Assembly (NCBI RefSeq): GCF_910596095.1
Contig: NC_056538.1
Span: 33,056,422-33,120,421 of the forward strand
From: Thunnus maccoyii
Taxonomy: Eukaryota; Chordata; Actinopteri; Scombriformes; Scombridae
Length of the DNA: 64,000 nt
Direction of reading: 5' to 3'
Part shown: positions 50,588-61,109 of the stretch, piece after piece
Numbering within the stretch: the first letter of the stretch is position 1
Layout: each line of letters opens with the position of its first letter
The notes under the pieces: generated by a model
The model's database searches: none
Told to the model about the DNA's origin: nothing
The model's input: the letters and a program-made list of their open reading frames with translations, nothing else
Translations under genes and position numbers: made by a program

Positions 50588-51355
50588 AGTGCAGAGGTGT
50601 TCGTGAAAGGGCTGGGTCTTATGTTTTTTCTTAAAGATTGAGAGGGACTCTTCGGATGGAATAGAGTTTGGTAACTCGTTCCACCTCCAGGGAACTACAA
50701 AAAAGAAGAGTATAGCTAGCGACTTAGGGCCCTGTTGTGGTGGTAGTGCCAGGCATCTTTCATTGGCAAAATGTAGGGAGCAGGAGGGAGTGTAGACCTG
50801 AATCAGGGAGCTCAGGTAGGCGGGAGCCGTTTTAGCTGAGAGTGTCAGGGTTTTGAACTTGATGCAGGCAGCAGTGGGGGGATATGAACAGAAGAGTGAT
50901 GTGTACTGTTTTGGGCTGGTTGAAGACCAGACATGCTGCTGCATTCTGGATCATCTGCAGAGGTTTGAATGTACAAGCGGGGAGGCCTACCAGTAAGGCG
51001 TTGCAGTAGTCAATGCGTGATATTACAAGAACCTGTACCAGGATTTGTGCTGCATGCTCAGACAGGTAGCATCTTATCTTCCTGATGTTGTACAGGACAA
51101 ATCAACAGGACTGACAGTCACGTGAACCTTAAAGGTTAGTTGGTCATCGATCATGACACCCAAGATCCAGGCAGACTTTGTGGGCATGAGTTGGGTTGAT
51201 TCAAGCTGGATGCTGATGTTTCATTGTATAGAGGGACTGGCTGGGATGACAAGGAGCTCAGTCTTAGAGAGGTTGAGTTGAAGGTGGCATGCTTTCATCC
51301 ATGCCGATATATTGGCAACGCATGACGAGATCCGAGCCAAGATTGTGTGGTCAGC
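50588..51355 (-). pseudogene. Non-LTR retrotransposon (LINE) reverse-transcriptase fragment
   Basis: Minus-strand translation with some frame changes gives the end of a LINE RT and its C-terminal region. It contains, in order, HLQLNLSKTELLVIP, then a GVMIDDQLTFK-like stretch, NLCR-like remnants, APAYLSSLIQVYTPS and SLSIFKKKHKTQPFHEHL, which ends the frame. Stops and small indels interrupt it. The open part is 50585-50944. It is 5' truncated and inactive. The exact clade (L2-like, Rex1/Babar) is not decided. Confidence 0.75.
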
Positions 51356-51379
51356 CCGTTCTCACTCTCAACTCGTCAC

Positions 51380-51960
51380 ATATCGAAGCTTGGTCAGGAC
51401 CCCGTGGCGTCACTTTTAATGCACTGGGTACCCTTTAGTGTCATTTTCTAACGTATAGGGTAGTCCGATAGACTTCTGCTGAGCTCCCATAAATAGATGC
51501 TACCAGACCGATGACGTTTAAATAAGGTGACAAATTTCAACCTGGTCGCCAGAATAAAACGTTGGCATTGTATGTTTCTGCAAACCACAGATACGTTGAA
51601 TATGTACATATTACACCTGTAATATGGAGTATATTAACATTTCAACAATATATATCATATCAACATTTCTGAAGTGACGTACTCCACATGACATCTATAT
51701 AAGCTGACTTACTTTCTTATTAGGACGTGGAGGAGTCGGTGGATGGCTTGTAATGTTGTTGGCAGAAAGTTGGAAATCAGCACTGAGTCAGCACAGAGCA
51801 CGGTTCAAGACCACCTTGCCGTTTTTATTTTATTTTTTAATTTAACCCAAACCATGATCTTTCCCTAACCCTAACCAAGAGGTTTTTGTGCCTAAACCTA
51901 ACCAGACGTTAACAACTGCGTTGTCACACCACAAAATATAATTATTTTTTAACAGTGACT
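51380..51960. repeat. Dispersed repeat shared with 1.13-1.56 kb
   Basis: Shared phrases include 'aacccaaaccatgatctttc' and 'cctaaccagac', and 'aacgttggcat' with 'gtttctgcaaaccacag' inverted. It seems to be a mosaic of direct and inverted pieces. Confidence 0.6.
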
Positions 51961-51985
51961 ACCGTGATACAGCGCTTTGAAAAAT

Positions 51986-52182
51986 GGTATTGTTTATGGT
52001 CTGTTTGTATGGTTATTACCATATTGTTAACACATAATATAGTAATATAGTCAAAAAACAGTGTATTATGTATTGGGTATCCTTAACAAATAGCATTCTG
52101 CAAGAAAACAAGTTTTTTTTTAGTTTTCTCAAAAAAAAGTGCATTTTTCAGATAGGAGGTTTTGCTCTTCGGCCATCGATAT
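51986..52182. mobile_element. Half copy of the 4.1-kb palindrome
   Basis: Matches the centre-to-right half of 4098-4434: 'ggtctgtttgtatggttatt', then 'tattgggtatccttaacaaa', 'gcattctgcaagaaaa' and the end 'gctcttcggccatc'. The other arm is missing. Confidence 0.85.
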
Positions 52183-52329
52183 TTCTTATTTTTCTTATTT
52201 TCTTTATTTTTCTTATAATTTCTCTATGCTTATATATGTATATATATTTCTATTCTAGAATGTGAGCAACTTCAACATAACCCAGTTTCCCCAGTATCAA
52301 TAAAATAAAGGTCAGTATTTCTCATTCTG

Positions 52330-52780
52330 AATCTGATGGATCATGACACGTAGCGGAGGCAGGAGAGGCCAACACTTCTGTGAATGTACACCCAAAACCA
52401 CACCTGCCTTGCCTCAGAACTATCACCAGCAGCACACACCAGGTGACCCACATTGCACAACCAGGGTGAGCGAAACAACGGAAACATATTTTGGAAAGCG
52501 TTGGTTCAAAAAAAGCCCCTCTGAGTGACACCTAAAAGCACTTACCAAACATGTCAACAACAACACCCACAATATCCGTGACCACATACCAAGGAAGCAT
52601 GCAAAACTGATACGTTAACACCACTGAAATATTTAGCAGACAAAGGTCACAAGGTTAATCTATCTAAACTGCAGTTTGCATTACCCACAGTTACATTCCT
52701 CGGCCATGAGATCTCAAGGAAGGGCAAATAGTGGAAGCTATATCCTAAAAAATCCAAAACCAAATTTTTATTTTCAGGCA
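52330..52780 (+). pseudogene. LTR-type retroelement pol fragment
   Basis: Plus-strand translation gives GHKVNLSKLQFALP followed by VTFLGHEISRKGK (about 52640-52730). This resembles the RT thumb region of Ty3/gypsy-like retroelements. Stops follow directly and no LTR is apparent. Upstream 52426-52600 is a repeat that recurs at 54380-54555. Confidence 0.5.
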
Positions 52781-52799
52781 TGGCAGTGGATCTGTGATC

Positions 52800-54260
52800 T
52801 ATTCTATTCCCCACTAAGACTGTTGTCTATAAATGTGAAGCTCATATCAACAACACTGACTTTGTTTTACATGGATGTGCGAGAACAGACTCTGCAGTGA
52901 AGCAAGTTGCGAAGCAGGAAGTCATGTTTCAAAAGTCACACATCTAAAAACCTGCGATGTAGGTCGACAAAGATCTGGGGCCAAATCTGCTGATGTGATT
53001 AGGTGGAGATGAAATATAAGGTGAGAGAATTTTTTAGTAAAACATTGTTTAGGTTGATAACCAGCTACAATGATTGTGTGATATTTTCATTTATTTATTT
53101 ATTTAGTGTTTACATAGAGATCTGTAAAATGCCAATCAAAGGCGCATTTATAAACGTACCACTGGTTAATTACTTTCATGTCATTAATTTTATCATTCTT
53201 TTAATTTATGCAGGATTCAACACTTTATTTTGCTGTTAATATTCTTTTTATTTTATCCTTAGTTGTGTCACACTGTGTAAAGTCGGTTTAGATATGAGCA
53301 CTACAAAATGCTTGTCGGTTACATTTCTTAGATCACTGCCGACGGCGAACTGATATGAAAACAGCTGGTCCAGGACGTGTCTTCATCCATTTATGGCTCA
53401 TTGTGGAAGTGGAAATGAGTCTTGTGCACGTGAACCCAGTTTCATAATGACCGAGAGTTATAAAGCAGAACCATGTGTACACGGGGTTTTATAAATCTGA
53501 TGAAAAGAATGCGTCTGCATAGTTCTAGCTTTGTGCGTCTGACCCCTGAAATCTCAGCATATGCCAACATACTTACAATATGAAGCTTTCACTGTGACGT
53601 TTTTGAAGATTATTTTCATCCATAGTCTTCATTATACTCTGGGCAGAAGACTAACTCCATTCTCTACACTATGAAATTATTACTGTCTGATTGCATTTCA
53701 TAATCAAAGACAACCACACAAGACGTCACTGAAATCCTTTTTTCAGAATTAAGGTGATGTAATTTCCAACAAGTGCAGCCCAGTTTGTTTTAACAGTATA
53801 ATAAAACTTCAGAGACAAAAAAGTAGCCCCAGTTTTTGAACTGAAAACAGGATTACAACCTGCTATCACTCAAACTGATTGACTGATTTTAACACAAGAA
53901 GTAAAGATGAACTTAATCTGTTTTTTTAAAAATTAGTTGTTGCTGAAGGTTTATTTGGATCAGTGTTGTAAACACAACTGTAAAACTGATCAAAACACTT
54001 CAATAAATTGATCATATTTCAAAAACTGTTGAGAACCATTAAACATTACAAACATCTTGAAATTGTATTGATGTTACAAATATCTTTTCAATGTATAAAT
54101 GATGCAAATGACTGCATAAAATAACTTTTAATCACCACTTTATGAGCTCACCTAGTCTAACATCCTCTGTAACCTCAGTAAAAAGTACGATATTTCCCTC
54201 TGACATGTATCATCAGGTACGTTGTTTAAATTATTCTGCCTGCTAAATTTACTGGCAAGA
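52800..54260. other. Non-coding stretch, no gene seen
   Basis: AT-rich, with no recognised motif or repeat. Confidence 0.4.
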
Positions 54261-54269
54261 GATTTTATG

Positions 54270-54555
54270 TGTGCTTCAGGGTTAATTCTATAATGCACCA
54301 TAGAGGACATAGAGACAACCAAGCAACAACCAAACATGGACCAATTTGTGGAAATGGGACATGCCTCTGAACTATTATCAGCAGCACACACCAGCTGACC
54401 TACATTGCACAACCAGGGTGAGCAAAACAACGGAAACATATTTTGGAAAGAGTTGGTTCAAAAAAAGCCCCTCTGAGTGACACCTAAAAGCACTTACCAG
54501 ACATGTCAACAACAACACCCACAATATCCGTGATCACATACCCAGGAAGCATCTG
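54270..54555. repeat. Second copy of the 52.43-52.60 kb repeat
   Basis: 'aaaacaacggaaacatattt', 'aaaaaaagcccctctgagtg' and 'cacccacaatatccgtga' are nearly identical in both copies, 1.95 kb apart in direct orientation. The second copy abuts the left edge of duplication copy B. Confidence 0.8.
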
Positions 54556-55178
54556 AGTTAGTCATATCAAGTGGCACATTTACAGTCTTTTTAGCATCAA
54601 ATTCCCTCTTTGTGTTTCCTCGGACAGTGTTTCCCTGTTGAGCTGCAGGTGGAAGTATAGTAACAAAAAGAGGGACTTTGGTACTAAAAAGACTGTAACG
54701 TTGAAAGATATCTACTAACCCGACAATAAGTTGTAGTCTCTAGAGGTCAGGAACCCTCCAGGTAGTCACAACATAAGTCTAAAGAGTTGCAGGATGATTA
54801 GTAGGACAAGAAAGAAGAAAAAAAAAAATGTTGTGCTGCACAAATTTGTGTTTTTCTCTAAAGACTTTTTTTCAGTAAAAGGTAAGTTAGTTTGACATTT
54901 TCTGACGACTAAAATTAGTCAAATGAAACAATCGGAGAAGTTTTGAGAGGAAAATAAAACTCAACCACTCATACAACCTGTGACACTGCAGCATTATAAA
55001 ATGTCACAAACCACTGACCTATATTAAAAGTACAATCTTGAACTCAAACGTGTAAAAAAAGTGTAGCCACACCTGCTGCTAGCGTTAAAACCCCAGGATT
55101 AAAAGCCCCCATCACATTAGATTGAACATGTCTAATGTCTAATATCAGTACAAGTACAAAGAACAGATAGCAGTTTAC

Positions 55179-55265
55179 CTGCAGCACTCATCTATCTTCA
55201 TGTCAGTCAGTGTGGACGTCTGGTGAGAAAACCACCAACGTTACAATTTTCCTCCACTCAATGCT
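55179..55265 (-). other. Candidate first exon of gpr87-like A (copy B block)
   Basis: Homologous to 41.10-41.19 kb. The donor used there (GTGAGT) is destroyed, so only CTGCAG|GTAAAC remains. An ATG in the block (ATGAAGATAGATGAG) would be out of frame with the receptor start after splicing, which suggests a short uORF. Pairing with the gene at 46.6 kb is inferred from position. Confidence 0.4.
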
Positions 55266-56345
55266 CACACCAGGAAGCACTGCAAAGAGACAGAGAGGCA
55301 GCGGCGGCAGGGTTGGGGGGTGCGGGAGGGGCGGGAGGGGCAGGTAGCACTTATGTGGTTATCTTGTGTTTCACCGCTGTTCATATATTTTGGTTTTGGT
55401 TTTTCACTGGAACTTTGTCTGTCTGCTGTTTTCTGCCGCTGACAGAATTTATTACGACACTGAATATAAAAAAAATTAAAATTTGGCATTCCCCTTATTG
55501 AATTTATGTCCAATGGTGTCTGAACTGTGCTTTTCTGTAAATAATGGATGACAGTGTGTTTCGTGGTTGTATGTAGAGCTGCAATGGTTATCTGGTTATG
55601 TGGTGGTTCTCTGCAGGGATCAATACTGAGTCCACCTGTTCAAAACTCTTCACACAGTCGACACAACAACAACAATTATGGATCAAACTGGGACACATTT
55701 GCATAGTTTTCACACAGAAAGCATTCAGTGACTACAGCCTTCAAATGTCCTCAATACTTTTCTCACTCAAACACAAACAAGCAACAAAACATTTGACATG
55801 TTTACATCCTCACTTCTAAACTGAAATACATCTTTATTCAATCAAAAAACAAGACGTTTAGTCAGAAATAAAGCCCACTGAAAGCTTTCCTGCTGCATTT
55901 CTATGACTCATTCCTGTAGATACACTGTAGTACGTTCTATAGAGAGCTACACATCTGACTGTATTTACACTATATACACATTTATAACACTATCAACCAT
56001 TAAAACTACATATACACAATAAAACCGTGATGTAACTTCACAGACAGCCATAAAAAGAGTTGTTGTGTTTGTGTCTGCTTCACAGAAATGCTAATAGCTG
56101 CTGTTATAATGACAAACCTTCCCCAATTAAACAAGAAAGTGTATTTCCTAATTACAAATTATTTTATAATGATGAAGTTCTCCTATGATAGTAAGTGCTT
56201 TTATCGTGACAAACATGGACTTGTTCTTTCTCTGATAGAGACAGAGTGGACAATATCTGCATATATCTGTATACTGATAATGCAAATTCTCAGGCAGAGA
56301 TGTTAAAATAAAACAGACCAACCACACGATATACATGTATATATG

Positions 56346-56346
56346 T

Positions 56347-56377
<31 letters not shown>

Positions 56378-56410
56378 GAGAGAGAGAGGGAGAGAAAGAG
56401 AGAGAGAGCA
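56346..56410. repeat. Imperfect (GA)n microsatellite
   Basis: GA repeats with a few AG/GG interruptions. Absent from the matching place in copy A. Confidence 0.95.
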
Positions 56411-56985
56411 ACAGTTAAGCAACAGTTCGAGCTGTTGCTTATCGAGGACATATCAGCATTCAGATTCTCAGAAAACAGGATCTTTGTTAGTCACATGCTC
56501 TGCATGCTTCATGCATTTTTAGAATAGTGTTATTTGGTATATGCTTACATATAATTTATAATATATGCATGTTCCATAAAACCAATGAAATGCTTTTAAT
56601 TTAAAATGAATATCATGTGTAGATTGCTGATACGATTGGAATAGAGACGACCTCTAGAGATGTAACTGAGCAGATTTTTATCTTCTATTGAAAGACACTT
56701 CTCATCTTTTTGGTCCTGTTTCTTCGTCCGTCCAAGGCTTGTCAACAACATTTTTAATAGGGCCCCTTGTTTTCTAATAATTCTCTACTATGTTAGAAAT
56801 GTTCATCTGTGGCCCTCAAGAGAGGAACCAGTGGTAAAATTGTTAATGCAGGAGCCGCCGTATCAGGGGAAAACCTAGAACGAGGGGCATGCCTACCATG
56901 ATGCTGGGGCTCTCTGTCAGATACTAACAAATCTCTATTATAACAAATTTCTTTAACACATTGTGATTCCACTGATAATATTAAG
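56410..56985. other. Non-coding stretch, no gene seen
   Basis: Present only in copy B of the duplication. No recognised motif. Confidence 0.4.
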
Positions 56986-57090
56986 TAGGGATGCACGATA
57001 TTGGATTTTTTGCTGATATCCGATATGCCGATATTTCAAACTCACTGTGGCCGATTGCCGATGCCGATATATGCACATATTTTTTTCCAG

Positions 57091-57350
57091 CTGGCTGAGG
57101 AGACTATTATATATGCAAGCTTAGATTGTACTAAGTATGATCAAGAAAGACAATATATGAAGGAAGAACTTAGGAAGACTGGAGTTCAGGAGCTCAGCAT
57201 TAAAACTTTAATGAACCTGCCAAGTGAGAGGAGCAGACAGAAGGATTAATGTGTAGGATTTAATCTCTGTCCACACTCCGGAGAAGAAGGTGGCGGTAAT
57301 GCACCTAATACGCTGGTTGCCAACTGCTGTTATAAACCAAAAAGAAGAAG
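57091..57350 (+). mobile_element. 5'-truncated LINE 3' end
   Basis: Starts with a frame reading DQERQYMKEELRKTGVQ, similar to the C-terminal Cys/His-containing region of fish LINE ORF2. It continues with 'aggtggcggtaatgcaccta' and 'ctggttgccaact', the usual 3' UTR of such elements, and ends in (GAA)n. Insertion within the hAT-like MITE explains the interruption. Confidence 0.55.
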
Positions 57351-57436
57351 TTTTTTGTTTTTTATTTGCACAGAGTGGTACATCCTGGCAGCCGAAGTGT
57401 TTCCAATCTGTGCAGCCAAACATAGCAGCTCCTCGA

Positions 57437-57604
57437 CGGTGTTTCCTCCACAGGCTGCATTTCACTCAGCCGCCCATCAGACCTGCTGCTTCTTCCCAAT
57501 TTAACCTGAATAACAAATCGGGGCTCGGCACTCAGGTTAGAGTGGGAAGAAGCAGCGGGTCTGACGGGCAGCTGAGTGAAGTGCAGCCTGTGGAGGAAAC
57601 ACCG
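57437..57604. repeat. 168-bp near-perfect hairpin
   Basis: The left arm 'gtttcctccacaggctgcat' through 'gctgcttcttccca' is complementary to the right arm, 'tgggaagaagcagc' through 'gcagcctgtggaggaaac'. The loop is about 45 bp. GC-rich against its surroundings. Confidence 0.9.
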
Positions 57605-57904
57605 GGACCGTCAGGGTGAAACAGTCCGTCGAGGGAAGCGCAGTCAGGCGCAGTCAGACATATCGGACTCTCATAATCGGCAGAATTCGCCAATGCTGAT
57701 ATTTCATTTTAGCGCTATTATCGGCCAATACCGATGATGTGCCGATAATATCATGCTCTCTCTCTTTATTTTATCTTATGTTTATTAATATTATCATGTG
57801 GGTTTATTTTCCATCTTATGTACATGTTTTTATATTCATTTTATGCCTTTTTTATGTGAATTTAGTAGTCTGAGACCAGAGATTGGGAAAGTGGTCTCAG
57901 ACTT

Positions 57905-57907
57905 TAT

Positions 57908-57950
<43 letters not shown>
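57905..57950. repeat. (ATT)n microsatellite
   Basis: About 15 ATT units. Confidence 0.95.
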
Positions 57951-57952
<2 letters not shown>

Positions 57953-58261
57953 GAATGACACATGTTCAATGTTGAAGTGCCACTCTGCCATGAATTGGGG
58001 AGGGACCGGAGGGTAAAAGGGAAGTATGAAGTATGGAAGTATTTTTTGTTTTTTGAGGAACAAAACAAAAACAAAAAAAAACAACTGCTGCTGAAGATTG
58101 GAAGCTAAAAATAGAAGTATATTAAAAGTGCAGAAAGTCGACAACAGCAGGCTGATCTGTGTGATGAAGGGAAATCTGTCAGAGCAGATTTAGCAACAAC
58201 ATTCCTGGTTTCACCTGATGGAGGAAGTTTAGCTGGAGGGATTCTCCCCAGCTGATATAGT

Positions 58262-58575
58262 CTAACACACATTCAATGACTGATGTAGTAACACATTGTG
58301 ACCACTGGAGGGCAACACTGATTATATGAGCACTGATGATTATAAATGCATTACTGACAATTTAGCAGTAATAAAATATAAAGCCAGATACAGTTAGATA
58401 TTAACACTTCTTGTCAACACTTTCCAAATAAAACATTACAATGACAGTGGTTTAGTTTCACACTGTGACCACCTGAGGGCAGCACACAAACATGATTATA
58501 AGAATGATTTGAAACACTCACCATTACTACCATCATTATGACTATCAGCATTAGTAGTACTTCTATAAGTACTTC
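58262..58575. repeat. Block inverted relative to copy A
   Basis: The reverse complement matches 43889-44165. 'gtggtcacagtg' near 'tgccctcaggtggtc' in A appears as 'gaccacctgagggca' here. The two 'ccctcaggtgg' sub-blocks also exchange order, as an inversion predicts. Confidence 0.85.
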
Positions 58576-58611
58576 TGATAAGTAGTGTAGTCACATATTA
58601 TTATTATTACC

Positions 58612-58615
58612 ATTA

Positions 58616-58651
<36 letters not shown>
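58612..58651. repeat. (ATT)n microsatellite
   Basis: About 13 ATT units. The matching place in copy A (about 44201-44222) is shorter. Confidence 0.95.
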
Positions 58652-58652
<1 letters not shown>

Positions 58653-60023
58653 ATACAGTATATATATTCAAAATATAAAAGCACAGTGCACCGGTTGAAT
58701 ATGAGAATGAAAATATTTTATAAACACATCTGTGGAATAAAAACACAAACAACACAGTATTTTCTGTTGATATTAGCATCTATACAATCACACCAGCTTG
58801 TGTTGTCTCACTGCACAAATGCTAATATTTCATTTTATTTGATGAGTCTTGACCTGCGCAGAGGCAAAAAGTTGAACAGTTATTTACAGGCTGCTTCATT
58901 TAATGAGACTAATCAGTCGTTTAAACCCTCCTCTGAGCCTCTAATATCATATATTCTCCATTTAATACATCAGTTCTGCTGCATGTACAAATAACAACCA
59001 AACATGCATCTGTAGTGGAGATTAGAACAATGTGCTATTAACTTTTTATATCACATTTAAGCCAATATTACTCAAAAAATCTGTGATACTTTCAGTGTGG
59101 AGAGACTGAAGACTGGAAAGATTATAGAACAATATTTCTCTTCTGGGTGTCCACACTGAGAAAGGATTACTGTATTTTATAATAAACTGAATTAAACTTC
59201 TTTTGGTGTCATGTTTTAAAGAGCTTCAGTGTGGCCAGATTAGGCCACTTTCTATTTAATTGGGTGGGTTAAAATTCTTTTCCTTTCCCTTCCTTTTTCC
59301 TTTCTTTCCTGTCCGTTGGTTCTTCAACAATATAACATAAAACTGAAACTATGTGAATGCTACTCTAATATTTACTCTTTATTTACTACTGTACAAACAT
59401 ATTTCTGAAGTTATATACATTTATTTCAGTCTAGAAAATATCACATCATGACACTAAAATAACGGAAGAATTGTCAAAAGCACTTAAGACATTTATCTCT
59501 AAACTAAACACATCCTGACCTTCACACACGATGCTGCAGAATCAACTGTGAAGAAGACTGACCTCTCTCTCTCTCTCTGTGGAAGAGCATCGCATTCACT
59601 AAAGAAAAATATGGAGGCCTTATTTGTGATTATGACTCTTAATCACATAAGTCATAATTTACTATTTTTCTCATCATAATTATGAGTAAAATATGCTGTA
59701 TTATTTTGTTATTTTGACAAGTAGGTGTAAATTGTGACCATAGACATTCAGATATTAAATACAAAAATGTTGATGTAATGGCAGAAACTTTGTACACCTC
59801 ATCTGGTCAACATTAAATTTTGAACAAACACACCTATCAACATGTGTGTAATAAATAAAGCAGCAAATTAAGTAAAATAAATCTGTTTGCAGGAGCAAAA
59901 TAGCTGAAATTCCTAATAAGGTCACAGAATCTGATGAGTCACTGAATATTCTGTAACACCTGATCTCATAAGTATGAGATACTAAGTCATAAATGTGAGA
60001 TATGAAAGTCATAATTAGGTCAG

Positions 60024-60029
60024 TTTATT
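60024..60029 (-). terminator. Possible polyadenylation signal, gpr87-like B
   Basis: AATAAA on the minus strand, 33 bp past the stop, conserved with copy A. Confidence 0.35.
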
Positions 60030-60062
60030 TTTTCTTTGATGAATGCAGTGCGCTCTCATCTC

Positions 60063-61109
60063 CTAAGTTTTGCTGAGAGTCACAGCGGTGGTCTGGATTC
60101 TTCTCCTCCTCTGTTTTCTGGACAGTTTCCTCAGCAGTGACTCTCTGAAGGTTCCGCACATCAGGAAGTAGATGATGGGGTCGAGGCAGACGTTGAGCGC
60201 TGACAGGAAGAGCGTCCCCTCCTTCAGCTGGAACAGCAGGTAGCGACTGGTCTGGCTGAGGTGTGACTCTTTCATGACAGTGAACGGCACACGGCAGACA
60301 TGGTACGGCACAAAGCAGATGAAGAACACCACCAGGATGCTGAAGATGCTGCAGCGAGACTTGCGACAGATGTTGCTGCTGTCGCGTTGCACACGGCGGT
60401 ATGACTGGTAGATCTGGTGGGCGATGGAGGCGTAGCAGAAGACAAGAACCAGCAGCGTCACCCAGAAAACGACCATGCTGAAGATGATGGAACCCTTGTG
60501 CCACTGCAACCCCAGCGGTGTCTTCAGCTGCTTGCAGTCCAACCAGTTCATCTCACTGGCTGGGCGGCTGGTCAGCACGGCGTTGGGCAGGAAACAGAGG
60601 AGGAAGAGGCTCCAGGTGAGTAGCGCCAGCCCCCGGGCGAAGCGGGCATTCTGCAGGAGGTGTTGCAAGGACACGCCACCCAGCCTGGAAATGCAGGAGC
60701 AGGAGGAGGATGGTGTGTGTCGGACGACCTTCACGTACCGCTCCAGGCTGATGAGCCCCATGAAGAGGATCCCAACATACATGGAGGAGTAGAAGAGCAC
60801 GGCAGTGTAGCGACAGATGATAACTTGCAGGCGCCAGCCGCCCAGACCCAGCTGAGCCGCCACCTTGAAGGGGAAGGAGAACAACATGAGGAGGTCAGCC
60901 ACCACCATGTTCTTCAGGTAGACCACCAGCCCCGAGTCACTGGGCACTCTGAAGAAGATCCAGGCGGCCACACCATTGAGGGAAACACCCACGATGCAGA
61001 TCACAAAGTAGAGCGATGGGAGGACCTGCTTGGTGAAGAGGCTGCTGAAGTCTGATTGGTTGGTTGAAGATTGGTTGGTTGGGCAGTGGGTGGAGTTGAG
61101 GTGATCCAT
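60063..61109 (-). CDS. gpr87: GPR87-like receptor, copy B
   Basis: 348 aa, one coding exon, with the same TTTTCAG|GG-ATG start context as copy A. It has five extra N-terminal residues (a duplicated TNQS-like stretch). N-terminal sequence is MDHLNSTHCPTNQSSTNQ. TM motifs (AAWIFF, YLKNMVVADLL, CRYTAVLF, ERY, PLGLQWH, NVCLDPIIYF) are as in copy A. ICL2 carries the same Ser/Cys-rich extension. Differences concentrate in the N-terminus, ECL2 (RPASEMNWLDC here, RPANEENWRHC in A), TM6/ECL3 (PFTVMKESHLSQ here, PYTLMPESGFSQ in A) and the C-tail (RKQRRRR here, RKRRIRR in A). It keeps an N-terminal Cys that copy A lacks; neither has the ECL3 Cys partner. The frame is intact, so it is probably functional. 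Confidence 0.85.
   Translation of the reverse strand: MDHLNSTHCPTNQSSTNQSDFSSLFTKQVLPSLYFVICIVGVSLNGVAAWIFFRVPSDSGLVVYLKNMVVADLLMLFSFPFKVAAQLGLGGWRLQVIICRYTAVLFYSSMYVGILFMGLISLERYVKVVRHTPSSSCSCISRLGGVSLQHLLQNARFARGLALLTWSLFLLCFLPNAVLTSRPASEMNWLDCKQLKTPLGLQWHKGSIIFSMVVFWVTLLVLVFCYASIAHQIYQSYRRVQRDSSNICRKSRCSIFSILVVFFICFVPYHVCRVPFTVMKESHLSQTSRYLLFQLKEGTLFLSALNVCLDPIIYFLMCGTFRESLLRKLSRKQRRRRIQTTAVTLSKT

Larger units (their letters stand above)
56986..57757. mobile_element. hAT-like MITE with internal hairpin and nested LINE
   Basis: The left end is 'agggatgcacgatattggat'. The right end, read in reverse, is 'gagagcatgatattatcggc', which gives imperfect terminal inverted repeats. Sub-terminal 'gccgatat' motifs are typical of this fish MITE type. 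A LINE tail (57091-57350) and a 168-bp hairpin (57437-57604) lie inside. Confidence 0.65.
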
